Assembly: GCA_002261195.1 (NCBI GenBank)
Contig: MVBO01000013.1
Span: 108,147-172,146, forward strand
DNA from: Bifiguratus adelaidae
Taxonomy: Eukaryota; Mucoromycota; Endogonomycetes; Endogonales
DNA: 64,000 nt
Direction of reading: 5' to 3'
This document shows positions 45,031 through 57,961 of the stretch, in pieces (position 1 is the first letter of the stretch; every line of letters starts with the position of its first letter). The notes below the pieces were generated by a model, which was given only the letters and a program-made list of their open reading frames with translations, was not told the origin of the DNA and did no database searches. The translations under genes and the position numbers were made by a program.

Positions 45031-46122
45031 CTAAGCGAGGTCATTGCGGAAGGCAAATACCTCTTGCAACTTGCCCAATTCGGTATCCTTCAGAGGTTGC
45101 AACGGTCGTCTAGGCAAACCACCATATCCACGGACCTGCTGCAAGGCAGCCTTGAGTCCTGGAACAGAAAACTGAGTTGTCACTGCCGCATTCGGGGTCA
45201 CTACCGACGCTTGCTGTTGTCGTGCTTCTTCCCATTTTTTCTCATTGAAGAGTTGATGAATCTTGCATATCGCCTTGGGCATAATATTAGCGATGGCGGG
45301 TACTGCGCCAATCTATCATTGAATGACAAGGAAACGATGGCTTAATATCCAGGCCAGTCTTGTATCTCACTTACAGCTCCCACGCTTAAGAAGGGTAAGT
45401 AAAAGCCACCACTACCCGCTAAGACAGCAAATCGACCTTGATATCCTGCGGGCTTATCCAAGCCGGACACAGCTTCAACAATTTGACTGGCCTTGACCAC
45501 ATTGCCCGAGCTGTCCTTGATTCCCACAATATTGGGACATTCCTTGGCAAGCCGTATGCATAGACTGGCATCGATATCCAAGCCGCCCGTTGCCGCTGGC
45601 ATATTGTAAATCAAGCAAGGCACAGGACTAGCCTCCGCGACCGTCTGATAATGCTCAAATAGTACATCATTGCTCATGCGAGACTTGAAATACGATGGAG
45701 GCAGAACGAGGCAGTAATCGGCGCCTGCGGCTGCTGCGTTCTTGCAGTTGGCTATAGTTTCCCTGGTGGACTGAGCTCCTGTTCCCACGATCAGAATCAT
45801 GTGGGGATTGTGAGCTTCGATGGCTTGTCTAGCTGCAGATATCAACGATACTCGTTCGTCCGAAGAGATATGCGTGGCTACATCATAAACGCGTAAATAA
45901 CAGCCGGAAAGCATCAGGCTGCGTCAAGTCACCTTCTCCATTGGTACCCAACAGAACAACGCCACTACAACCTCCATCAGATACGAAGCGTATGTGCCGA
46001 CCCAGCGTATCCAAGTCCAGGGCTTCCATGTCTTTCTCGCCTTGCGCATCAAAGCCAGACTTGAAGAAGGTAGGCAGGGGTGGATAGACACCCTTACTGA
46101 TCGTTTTAGCGTCTCTTGTCAT
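45031..46122 (-). CDS. Class I aldolase of the DapA/HOGA1/KDG-aldolase family
   Basis: Pyruvate-dependent aldolase (TIM barrel, Schiff base). Three exons, about 300 residues. It begins MTRDAKTISKGVYPPLPTFF. The substrate loop GVVLLGTNGE is joined across an intron to ATHISSDERVSLISAARQAI. The pyruvate-site Tyr is in VPCLIYNMPAATGG and the Schiff-base Lys in NIVGIKDSSGN. After a second intron the barrel ends with SVGAVIPAIANIMPKAICKI, and a C-terminal helix follows. Fungi make lysine through aminoadipate, so this is not lysine-pathway DapA. Likely roles are 4-hydroxy-2-oxoglutarate aldolase (HOGA1-like) or sugar-acid catabolism (L-KDR/KDG aldolase). Confidence 0.88.
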
Positions 46123-47529
46123 GTTTAGATTCTTTCAAAGCGTCTTGTAAGGCAAACGAAAGGAGTGTTCCGAGTCGCGGTCTGTGGTCTTGGTCATATC
46201 CCAATATGGAAATAGTGCCGATTGCTTCATTGTCAGGAACAAAGCCATGGATAGAGAGGTCTTTTTACGCTTTGGTGTCTGCCAAGTTGATCCAGCGAAG
46301 TTTAGAGATGTTGTGTGGTAGATGAGATCCAGTAGAGATAGAGACTTTGAACGACTCGCTTGCACCAGTAGGCAGTGGGGCCGTCAATGTCCATTTGGTA
46401 GTTGAACAACGTAGGAGTTTAGTGACAAGAGGGACATCGGCGACAGTGTAATTAGCTGCCCTCGCCAATAGCCGTTTGAAAGATATACCTCATTTGCTTT
46501 ATGCTCAACCCGTAGACTGGATATCTCATGCCGCTAAGAGGATGATCTATGCAACAAGCTTCCAGACTAAACGAGGAACTTACAGTGCTTTTCAGCTCTC
46601 TCTACAGAAATCATGCAGAACCGCATGAGAGGCAGCGCCAGCAGAATATGTACCCTGAAAAGGCTGAATGATAAAATATCGAACTGACAAAGTTGTGTAC
46701 GAACACCACATAATGACAAAGTCCGAGAATGTGTCATCATCCCTGTTCGCTCTTGGGGCTCCAATCTATCGGACATGGTATTACGAGCTTTGCCTCAGAA
46801 GGTGAATGTGCATGCATCTTTGTTCTAATCGCGGCGTCTGCTCATTTCCATGTGTTTGTGGGCAGTAATTCCAATTTCTCGTTCGTTGGATGGGAGTTCC
46901 TGGGTCCCAATAATCAAGGAGTTACCGTTGTGGACTATCTTCTCCTCCTGCAAGCATGAAACTAAATCAGCAACTCCTCTTGAGATGGATTGTTACAGGG
47001 CACTGGCGAAAAGCGTCTGCATGATAAAGCCCGAATTGTGTATCAGTTCGAAAACATGGTGAAAAATACATCGCAACAGAAGCTGCCGAAAAGCGCATGG
47101 CTAATCTATCATGGGTTTTGCGTCTTGGGGACTCGTCATTTCATCCTTTCTGCGGATTACATGGTCCGCGAACGTGCTGAGTCATTAAGTTTGGCGGGTG
47201 ATGGCGCGCCGCTCCCATGCGGTGAGCAGATTATCAAGATACATAAAGGGCTGTGCTCAAATTGAATGCATAACCAAACGCAATGTCCTCCATTGCTACA
47301 TATCTATTGTCGTTTCCTTGTACTCTTGGTTTCACTTGGCGCATGGCAGAGACTACTTTTCGTGTGCGGACGACTTTCCTTATTTGGTAACCTAGGCACG
47401 GCATTGGCAGCCCTGACGTGGCGTTCGTGCTTGCGCAAGCGGAGCTATTACGTGCCATTGAATCCTTTAAATGACGCATTCGTCTCCCATCAAACATATA
47501 TTATACCTTCTTCAACATCCGAATCAATC
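46123..47529. other. 1.4-kb stretch with possible decayed gene
   Basis: On the minus strand, 46106-46468, two protein-like stretches sit in the same frame but are split by TAA: LLRCSTTKWTLTAPLPTG and KLRWINLADTKA, then stop, then LSIHGFVPDNEAIGTISILG. The second stretch overlaps the first codons of the aldolase gene in another frame. They resemble a beta-sandwich domain but I recognise no family. Upstream (to 46780) a short hydrophobic frame is present. The rest (to 47529) shows no gene; it should contain the promoter of the PY-motif protein. Confidence 0.3.
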
Positions 47530-48225
47530 ATGGATCCTGACGACCGATTACCAACCTATCTTGACACCACTCGGAGCACTCCACCTCCACCAGGTTATAC
47601 AATGTCGGCGAACGCGCCTTTACAATTCGACGTGGTATCCATGGTCGTAAATTCAAGCTTAACTTCATCATCGATATCAAGCTGGCTATTAGTCTCGCAA
47701 GCGAATCAAATGCCCGATTACTGTATAGTGCCGGCACCGGTGCCGTACATCGGGCGATCACACGAGTATCGATTAGAAGATTGCGCAGATCGACGTAAAT
47801 CAGTCCAAGCTCGGCCAAGTCTATCCGCTTCTGCGCTTTGGAACATTTCTTACAAATTTGATGGTGTGATCTTGAACAGAACAGATCTCGCTCGGAAAGC
47901 ACCTACACGAGCCATCTGGTCTTTCTCTATTGGTGCCATTGAGTACGCGTGGACCGTCATAGAGTCTGACCAGCGACTGCATCTTGTACGTGCCACTCCT
48001 TGGCCCGGCCAATCAGTAAGTAGTACGCCAAGTCAGTCAAGATCCATCCGGGTGGGACTTGTAGAGCGAAAATCGTCGAGCAAACCGTCCGAGCCAGCTT
48101 GCAACATTATCCTCTCGGGAGACGAATTGGCCACTCCAGGGGCATCGCATGATAGGAGTCTCATGGAAGCGGTGATGCTTATGACTGGGGTTTTGATAGC
48201 AAAGGAAGTTTGGAGTATAGGCTAG
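47530..48225 (+). CDS. PY-motif protein of unknown function
   Basis: 231-residue single-exon protein starting MDPDDRLPTYLDTTRSTPPP. It contains LPTY and PPPPGYTM; the latter is a PPxY motif that binds WW domains such as those of Rsp5/Nedd4 ubiquitin ligases. The remaining 180 residues look like a beta-rich domain, e.g. ASALWNISYKFDGVILNRTD and RAIWSFSIGAIEYAWTVIES. It may be related to tubby-like/LURP folds; this is only an impression. There is no signal peptide in this model. The frame is open upstream to 47266 with a hydrophobic N-terminus, so a longer membrane form is possible. Confidence 0.6.
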   Translation: MDPDDRLPTYLDTTRSTPPPPGYTMSANAPLQFDVVSMVVNSSLTSSSISSWLLVSQANQMPDYCIVPAPVPYIGRSHEYRLEDCADRRKSVQARPSLSASALWNISYKFDGVILNRTDLARKAPTRAIWSFSIGAIEYAWTVIESDQRLHLVRATPWPGQSVSSTPSQSRSIRVGLVERKSSSKPSEPACNIILSGDELATPGASHDRSLMEAVMLMTGVLIAKEVWSIG

Positions 48226-48295
48226 TATGTGTGGTGAAAGCGATTACCAGTAGTGCATCATCGTTCCACAAGATACCAACATGATTTTGTAGCAT

Positions 48296-49318
<1,023 letters not shown>

Positions 49319-49409
49319 GAGACGCGAGAATGACGTCGGTCCATTTAAAACGCGAAAATTGAACGAACGCGGCGCGTCTTTCTTTTGCTCTTGCTCTCTT
49401 GTTTTCCCT

Positions 49410-49421
49410 CTCTCTCTCTTT
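49410..49421. repeat. Short (CT)n tract in the SDR-PCNA spacer
   Basis: About six CT units lie roughly 90 bp upstream of the SDR start codon, reading GA in its sense direction. Confidence 0.6.
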
Positions 49422-49532
49422 GACAACAGTATGTAGCCTGGGATGGGGTTTGGGGTAAAGTTGTTGTGTTGTGGTTGGCTATTATCACTGCCTTGTTGGA
49501 GCTGGTCCCTTAGATACTATTGCGCAGCAGGG

Positions 49533-49549
49533 CCGCGTCGATGACGCGG
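49533..49549. promoter_or_regulatory. Palindrome with two ACGCG-type cores upstream of PCNA
   Basis: CCGCGTC-GAT-GACGCGG is a perfect inverted repeat with 7-bp arms, 134-150 bp before the PCNA ATG. Each arm holds a GACGCG core like the MluI cell-cycle box. A further TGGCGCGTT, similar to an E2F site, is at 49577-49585. PCNA is a classic G1/S gene in yeasts and animals, so an MBF/E2F role is plausible. Confidence 0.5.
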
Positions 49550-49682
49550 AACGCATAGCCTTATCTCGGACCGCGATGGCGCGTTGACCACTAAGACACC
49601 GCCGACGTAACTTGACAGAGTCTGGCAACAGGGATCGTGAACAGTTTGCTCATCAGAGAACGTCCTTAGCATCTCCAACACC

Positions 49683-50560
<878 letters not shown>

Positions 50561-50626
50561 TGAATTAAACAGAATATAAGCCACTCTTTTTCTTTTTTTG
50601 TCGCGCTTTCCATTCTATAGCACACC

Positions 50627-51481
50627 ATGAGCGTTGATGCGTTCAAGGCGCCCAACAAGCTGTCCAAGAAGGTTTTACAAACAGAGAGGGAGGTGGATGA
50701 GGACGATGACCTAATCATTGACACACAACACGTACCAACCGCGACTGAAAACGAAGACGTTGACATGCAACAAGATGCCGACCCGGTCGAGAAGCCACGT
50801 TTCAACGCTCTCAAAACTTCTGAAATGACGGTTGGAAAGTCACGCGCTCGCAAGATACCCATTCCACCTCACCGCATGTCGCCGTTGAAACAAAACTGGA
50901 TGCAGATCTACTCGCCCCTCGTCGAACATCTCAAACTTCAAGTCCGTATGAACCTCAAATCCAAATCCGTAGAGTTACGGGTAAGTGGATGCCTGATGAT
51001 CTTTGCCTTTTGCTTACCGGGTTCAAGATTTCCAAAGAAACGACAGATCCAGGCGCATTGCAACGAGGTGCCGACTTTATTCGCGCCTTTGCTCTCGGAT
51101 TTGATGTCGATGATGCGGTGGCTTTGTTGCGATTGGACGACTTGTACATCGATTCCTTTGAAGTCAAGGATGTAAAGACACTTCATGGTGATCATTTGAG
51201 CAGAGCCATTGGTCGTGTTGCTGGAAAGGACGGAAAGACAAAGTTTACCATTGAGAATGCTAGCAAGACGAGAATTGTCCTTGCCGATACGTAAGTTGAA
51301 CTCATCGTCCCCATGATCAAAAATCTCATTAGGCACTTGTAGACGTATTCATATCTTGGGATCCTATCAGAATATCAAGATTGCACGGGATGCTGTGGTC
51401 GCATTGATATTGGGATCACCTCCCGGAAAGGTGTACTCCACGTTGCGTACTATTTCAGCTCGCATGAAGGAACGATTTTAA
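50627..51481 (+). CDS. PNO1: Pno1/Dim2 KH-domain 40S ribosome assembly factor
   Basis: RNA-binding factor that positions Nob1 and Dim1 on pre-18S rRNA. Three exons, about 245 residues. The acidic N-terminus ([20 protein letters not shown]) varies in the family. The conserved part begins [20 protein letters not shown] and runs through [20 protein letters not shown], then [20 protein letters not shown]. The KH motif is [20 protein letters not shown], followed by [34 protein letters not shown] and [14 protein letters not shown]. The atypical GRVAGKDG in place of GxxG-type GKGG is typical for Pno1. It is convergent with SMC6 (66 bp between stops). Confidence 0.97.
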
Positions 51482-51547
51482 TTCTGCGCATCAAACAATC
51501 TTGTACCATTACTGTATCAATATACACTGCATCACAACAGGACACTA

Positions 51548-54500
51548 TTAAAAATTCAATGTTGCTTGGTTACGCTCAGGATCCGCCAATTTGTGGATTC
51601 GGACGTCTGGTCCATGCTGGATGCCTTTAGCGCCTTGGGGCGTGATGAAGGTATATTGGATACTCTTGTTATCGCGCGCATGTCGAATCTGCATTGCTAT
51701 GAGCAACTTGTCGGACACATGACTGATGCACACTTACCAGCGTTGACATGCTTGCGGTGCGGTTTGCGGCATCCATAAAGACATCAAATTCATCCAGGCT
51801 AAAAGGATGAAAAGACTCAGTCTGGAGGTGACAGGTATGGCAATACTCACAATCGCATAGGACTTGGCAGTGCATCCCACACGGATAAAAGCAAGGAAAT
51901 GGTGACATAGGATTTCTCGCCTCCGGACAGCGATTTGATTTCCTTCTTCTTTTCCCCATTCTGGGTTTCCTCCGTTTGAATCTAAAATCAGGCATCAGTT
52001 TCATTGTTGTTCTTGCCATCGATTGATCCACCTGCATGATCAGCTCCGAGGTGTTATCCTTGAAGGTCAAGTCGCCTGAAAAGCCACGTCGAGCCAGATG
52101 CAACGTGAAATGATTTTGTGTGCGCGTAATCAGATGGCTCTTGAACTTTTCTCGTCTCCTGACCCGCTTAAACAATGACTCTTGCATGGCCTTTACAGAG
52201 GTCAGCCGCAACGCCAGATACAACAAGATGAAACACCAACCTTGATGAATCGCAACATGATCTTGATGTCATGCTTTGCTTGATTGTAAATGCCTGTTTT
52301 CTCCAGTGCATCGGCTTCCGCTTCTTCAAACGTGATGCCGTGTCTTTTACAAGATATTAGCCTAAAGACACTTCCAGGGTCTAGTAGAACATACTCCTCC
52401 TCCTGAGATTTTAGTCGTGCCTTGAGCTTATCCAGATCTGAATGTAGCTGACCTGTTGACTTCGTAACGTCAACACGCTCACAATATTCTCGAGCTTGCT
52501 GTGTTATTGTCTGCATTTTGTTAGGGCGTATGTTCAAAGGTTTTGGTGAAATTCTTATGCTCACCTGTAAATTTGCTACCAGGCCTTCTGCAGCCTGCTT
52601 TCTCTCGCTGATCTTTCGGCTCAACTCCTCGTCCTTGTCTTGCCAATACTTTTTATGTTGATCACACTTAACCCGGCTTTGAGTGAGCTCGGCAATCGAA
52701 TTCTGCATCGAGGTTCAGTGTGACTTGCTCCAAAGGCGTGAACAAGGTTTCTTACCTTCGCGTCGGCAAGAACGTCTTGAACCGCTTGCTCCTGGATATC
52801 CAGAGCCTGCAATTTGTGATCTATTGATTCGCGATCAGTCTTGCAAGCCTCGACTTTTGCCTTCAGTTCTTCATATTGACTTTTGATGACTTTGATTTGT
52901 TGCAAGGTTTCCTATAATGAATGTCAATATAGGGAAGTTTTTCCCTTGCTCTGCTTGTCGCTTACCGCCTTGGAAGCCTCGAGTGCAGAGATATTTGCTG
53001 GCTCGTCATCTTGCAGTTCGTCGTTGGTCTGTCTCACGTCGTTTGCAATTGACATTAATTCTTTGTTGAGGAGTTGTTGCGATCGCTGCATCACGTTTAC
53101 TATTGTTTCTTGCGCTAACGGAGATGCAACTTACCCTGTGACTATTTCTCTTTGCTTCCAAGTCGGCAATATCCTTTCGCAATCTTTCGTAGCGATCTTT
53201 CAGATCCTCACGCTGTTGACTGAGTTCACGCTGCCGGGTCTGTGTCTCACTGCACCTGATTTAGCATTTGAGATTTTGCCACAATCTAACGTACCGAATC
53301 TTTTCGTCAACGTCTCTGGCTAGACGCGGTCGACCATTGTAGCGGCTTAACGCGATGGTTGCCATACCAGTCTTTGCACCAACTCGTGAGCCGTTGATGT
53401 GGTAACATTGTGTGACGTTCTTCGGCGGACCTCTGCCATTATTGTACATGAGCTCGTCCGCCTGCTTGAGATTTTTCATGAGGATGATGGACTCAATACT
53501 GTTATTGACAATGAGTTGTCGCTTGACCCACTCGTTATCAAACTACAACCGCAAAGCTTAGCATGTACACGTGGTACTCGCCACAAATACTCACCTCCAA
53601 CACCCTCAAAATGGTGGTAAATTTAGGATCTGGCTCACCCAAAGAATAATCGAAAAGGTCATGTTTCGCGACCACGATGGACGCGCGACTGAAGAGTCGT
53701 AGTCAATCAAATGTTAGCGGAACGTCAGCCACCTACCAATCGAACTTTCGAAATATTTCGGACAAGAGGCGTTGGTCATCATAACTTTGGACCAAAAATG
53801 CATTCAAGAAGCCACCAATGACCACCTCCAGGATATTTGCCCATTCAGGTTCAAGCAGAGTTATATGCATGCCAATGGGGCCAACAGGCATATGCTTCCA
53901 TCCTTTGTGCGCATTGATCGCTCTCAGAATATCAGGCATATTGTTACCAAACGCTTTGAGTCGATCTGTCTTTTGCGCGTGCAAATCTTTGAGCAGATTC
54001 GACTCTTGTGCAAGCTGGTTTTGTACAGTTCGCACCTGCTGTGTAACTTGCGCTGACTCTTGTTGGCAACTTTCGACATGTTGCGCGGTTGTCGCATCCT
54101 CCTGATCAACCTTTTCCTTCTCCTCTCTTATCCTCGTTTCTCGCTCCTTCAGTTTTTCCAGACGTTGGAGCAGGCGCTGCCGCTTTCCACCACGTGAAGA
54201 CGCGCTGGCATTTTCTTCGTCGATGTGCTTCTGCAGATTGTTCACTTGCTCCCGGAGCTCCTTGATGCTCTTGGTCATGTCTTTTTCCTCTGCCTTACAG
54301 TTTCTTCAGCCACGTTGCGGATATTTATTATCAACTTACCTGATAGTCTTGCTCTCTAGAGTCAAGTTCCTGTTTTTGAGCTTTGAGAGATCGCTTTTGC
54401 CCTCTGATTGGCTCCAGGGTCTCAACTGCATTATTGAACTCGGATGTCGCATTGTCAAGTTTCCACATAACATTTGCAAGTTCAACCTGGGGTAGCAAAT

Positions 54501-56041
54501 AAGCCTCGCAAGTCAGAATTATGCGCAATGTAGACTCACGTTAACTTCCTCAATCTTTCTTTGCGTTTTCGGCCGCTGAGCTTCAAACGCTTTCACCTGG
54601 TCCTCCACCTCTTCCAATTCCTGAAATCAAAGTGTCATTACACTTTAACATAGCCGACGTTATTTCCCAAGCAACTCACTACTTCAGCATCTCGGACTTG
54701 CGCCCAACATACTTCCTTGGTCAATTGTTCGACCAAATGAACGAGCTCTTTAGCTTGTTGCATATTCTTCACCTTTTCATTAGCTTCGTTCATTGCTTGT
54801 TCCAGCTCAGGAAGTCGCTGTTGGAGCGTCATTGAAAATGGTCTTCTGGGACAATGCATCGCCTGATCCGTACCTGCTTCTTTCGATTAATGGCTTCGCT
54901 GGTTGCATTGATACCTTGTTGAATTCGGGTGTAATCCTCGGCAAGTTGAGTCAAGAGGGTGCCCTTCATGAAAAGCTGACAAATATTGTCAGAGATGGCA
55001 CAATTTACACAGTGCTATCTACCTTGTATTTGTCTGTGGGAGAGCTAGCGGCGAGGAACTGGCGGGCAGCGTCTTGTCCGAGAATGGTAAGGGGATTATC
55101 GACCGAGATGTTGAAGTGGTCAAGGATGGCATTCAAGTCTAGGCGCTTCGTCCCATGTACTTTGCCATTCTCTCCTTTGATTTTGTATCCATTAGAGCCA
55201 TTCTTTTTGAAACGTCGTTCGATGGTGATGCTTCCGCCAAAGGTTTCCGGCTCATAGGCATCTTCGCCTCGGTTCGAAATGCGGATGGAGACTTGACCAA
55301 CACTAGAATGACCTCAGTTAAATTGTTCTCAATGCCATGGTATCCTTACTTTGCTCCTTCACGAATAAGCGTTTTCAGATTGTGCGCTCGATTCGTTACG
55401 GTAGCCTTTGCACCCAGAGCGACGGTGATACCAGTGAGAATAGCACTTTTCCCGCCTAAAGGGGATCATGAGTCGCTCCGAATCGCATATTCGACTCACT
55501 AACTTACTTCCATTGTGTCCTACAATGAAGTTGATGTTTGGACCTAACCGCACATCTAACAACTTGTGGCACATAAAGTTGACGAGTTCAATGTGTTCAA
55601 TGTGTCCACTATCCTCAGAGTTCTAGGCAAACAGCAAGTGAGAAGGTATGTATTCTGGCTAGAACTACTTACAACAGCAGCTCGGGCTGTACCACTGCGC
55701 CTCGTATGAGAAACTGGAGCCCCTTCTTCCTCTTCCTCGTCTTGAAGCTCGAAATCGTCGGACGATTGAGAGTCTTCTCGGTGACGTTGTCCATTACTAC
55801 CGATAGCTTGTGCCTTTGAAGCGGAAGGTTGAGACTCGTAGGATTCCTCAATGGAATCTTCCCTCGTAGGGCCTTCGTCTACTTTACGTCGCTTGCTCGC
55901 ATCACCCTATTGAGCGTGGTTAACGGCAAGGTTGTTGGAACTCCCCTCTACAACCTGTGGCAAGCGTTGCGATAAAGCTATGGCGCGAGACTCGAAGTCT
56001 TCCGTATCCGAGTCTGGCGTATACCCCAGGACGCGCTTCAT
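51548..56041 (-). CDS. SMC6: Structural maintenance of chromosomes protein 6
   Basis: Core ATPase of the Smc5/6 complex in DNA repair and replication. About 15 exons separated by short introns. It begins [20 protein letters not shown] with a basic/acidic disordered head. The head half is [20 protein letters not shown], followed by [20 protein letters not shown] (Walker A, split by an intron after the first G of the Ser codon). Long coiled coils flank the hinge, visible as [20 protein letters not shown]. The C-terminal half has the signature [20 protein letters not shown], Walker [15 protein letters not shown] and [10 protein letters not shown]. The motifs NFMCH and LDEFDVFMD distinguish Smc6 from Smc1-5. 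The N-terminal intron after PQ uses an unusual GTTGTA donor. NUP54 ends 46 bp upstream on the same strand. Confidence 0.93.
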
Positions 56042-56072
56042 TGCAAACTAATCCAAGAACGCGCTAATAAAA

Positions 56073-56088
56073 TCGCGTTTTCGCGTTT
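56073..56088 (-). promoter_or_regulatory. Tandem 8-bp repeat with SCB/MCB-like core upstream of SMC6
   Basis: TCGCGTTT occurs twice in tandem on the plus strand (56073-56080, 56081-56088). In SMC6 sense this reads AAACGCGAAAACGCGA, which includes CGCGAAA, the Swi4 CRCGAAA consensus, and ACGCG cores. It lies 32-47 bp before the SMC6 ATG and touches the NUP54 stop codon (56088-56090). AGCGCGTT at 56058-56065 (minus) is a further related site. Confidence 0.45.
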
Positions 56089-57807
56089 TATTGCAAACGC
56101 TCAATGACATGCAAGTGTTCTTCTATGTGTTTTATGGACGACTGCAGGTGTTTGATCCCTTGGAGTTGATCACTGAGGGTAGTTTGAAGCATATCCAAGT
56201 GCACTGGGGTGGTGCTGTATGATTGGTCTGTATGCGGAGTATGGTCTCTTTGTGTCTTGATGGTAAGCATTGTGTTGTATATCTTGTTGATCTTGGTATC
56301 AAAGGTCTCGGGTTGTTGCAATAGAGCTTGTAAATCAAGCATGCGCTTCAGGAATTGTTCTTCAGATGGTTCCAGCGGCTGTCCAGACATGGATAAAGCG
56401 GCTGTCCTGGACATGAGCTGGGGGCATAGGTTGTCAGGTTTGCGGAAGCGCGCGAGTTACTGCCTGATCTACCTTCAACAACCGATGAGCTACTATAGCA
56501 GTGTCCTGACGGTATCGATGAGCCTTTATGCTTGTCTCCAGATTGTTCTTCAGTCGCAGATTGTTGAGGGTGTCGGATATTTCGTCGAGTTTTTGCATGT
56601 GGAGGCGCGAAATACGTTCTTGCATCATCGTCCTCCTTTTGATGTCTTCAAACCCTGTAAAGAGAACCGGAACCATACTTCAGATGCATTAAAGCCCTAT
56701 ACATTTCGCTTTATTATCAACAAGACACTTACCATGTTGGATCTGGATTCCGGCGCTGCGCTTCCTGCCATAAATCTAGTGGTTGATTGGGCGGACACTG
56801 ATAATATTGCACTTCTGAGGGATGCACCATATTATAAAAGTAATGCTAAGGTTTCGAATAAGCGTCAATCGCACACAACGCAAATCTTTGGACTTACCTT
56901 AAATATACAGTCTGGTGACGCTGGGTCCCAGGAGGCCTTGAGCTTGTTAAGTCTTTCTTTTTGCTCTGCAGTAGTCGCATCATCTAGAATGTGGTCAATA
57001 CTAGCATCGGCAGAGAAATCGTGCCACGCATTCATACATACCCAACGACTTTCTTGCTATCGTGGGTATAGAAGGTGCAACGGAAGGGGCAAAAGAAGTG
57101 TTGAAGGTTAGAGATGGAATTATCGAAGAAGATGAGGTTGAAGTTGTACCGGATTTAGGGGCAGAAGTGATGACGGATGCGGTGAATGCTGATGATGTGC
57201 TACCGCTAGTCACGGAAGGCGTGGAAGTGGAGATTGACGTGGAGGCAGTGGATCCTGGGGTAGATGAAGCAGTTTGGCTGGCATTGGGAGCCGAAGAAGC
57301 GAAAGAGGAGGAGAAAGAGAAGGTTGGGGTATCCTTGTTTGACGTAGAGGTGAACGAAAAAGTTGGCGGGGCATGAGTAGCGCTCGTGGAAGGCGCTTCA
57401 CTCTCTGCAATCCAATGTGCGAGATGAATCGACGGAGGCTCAACATGAATTGAATACTCACTTTGTACGGAAGGACTGCCAAAGCTAAAGGCGAAGGTTG
57501 AAGCGCTTGCAGGTGTCGAGGTTACGGAAGTTTTTGCAGGCGTGAATCCTCCAAAAGAAAACGCAGAGCCGGGAGAGGAATTCCCCAAAGTAGCTGGCGT
57601 AGATGTTGCGGATAGTCCAAAAGTTGGCGTGCCTGTACCTGACGTAATACCACCGTCAGGTGTCCCTACATCTACGTTAGGTTTCATCCTTTGCATCAGC
57701 ATTGCTCCATACATACCGGGCATTTGGAGCACAAAATTGAATTGCGACCCTTCCTGTTCCGGTGCACGCCCTTTCCGACTATGCGCGAGCTTCTTCTTAA
57801 AGGACAT
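56088..57807 (-). CDS. NUP54: FG nucleoporin NUP54/Nup57
   Basis: Central-channel nucleoporin of the Nup62-Nup54-Nup58 complex. About five exons, about 480 residues. The N-terminal half is Ser/Thr/Pro-rich with FG-type repeats (TFGLSAT, AFSFGGFTPA, FAFSFGSPS, PTFSFSSSF). The C-terminal structured part starts ATTAEQKERLNKLKASWDPA, then HYFYNMVHPSEVQYYQCPP, LWQEAQRRNPDP and VPVLFTGFEDIKRRTMMQER, and ends in coiled coils (LLKVD, then EEQFLKRMLDLQALLQQPET). These match the Nup54 alpha/beta and coiled-coil regions. The start is uncertain: 57807 (MSFKKKLAHSRKGR) is chosen, but the frame is open to about 57867. The preceding gene, the aminotransferase, is divergent. Confidence 0.85.
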
Positions 57808-57961
57808 GTCAGGATCGACGTCTTTGGAACACTCGCACCACTGTGTCAAGGAACGCGTTCGGATCACGTGATTCAGGTTTCCTTCTTGGGATCGGCAAGC
57901 GAACTGCCGTTGTCTCTTGAACGTTGCGCATTGAGGCTACATTGCAGTACTGAATTGAGTT

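Noticed and set aside
49524-49610. Minus-strand tRNA-like segment (TAGTGGTCAACGCGCC resembling a D-arm, internal CGCGTC/GACGCG stem)
   Set aside because: No GGTTCGA T-arm and no fitting acceptor stem; the stem is better explained as the palindromic promoter element of PCNA.
51548-56041. Initial reading of the minus-strand SMC gene as SMC4 (condensin)
   Set aside because: NFMCH near the ATP site and LDEFDVFMD in Walker B are Smc6 features.
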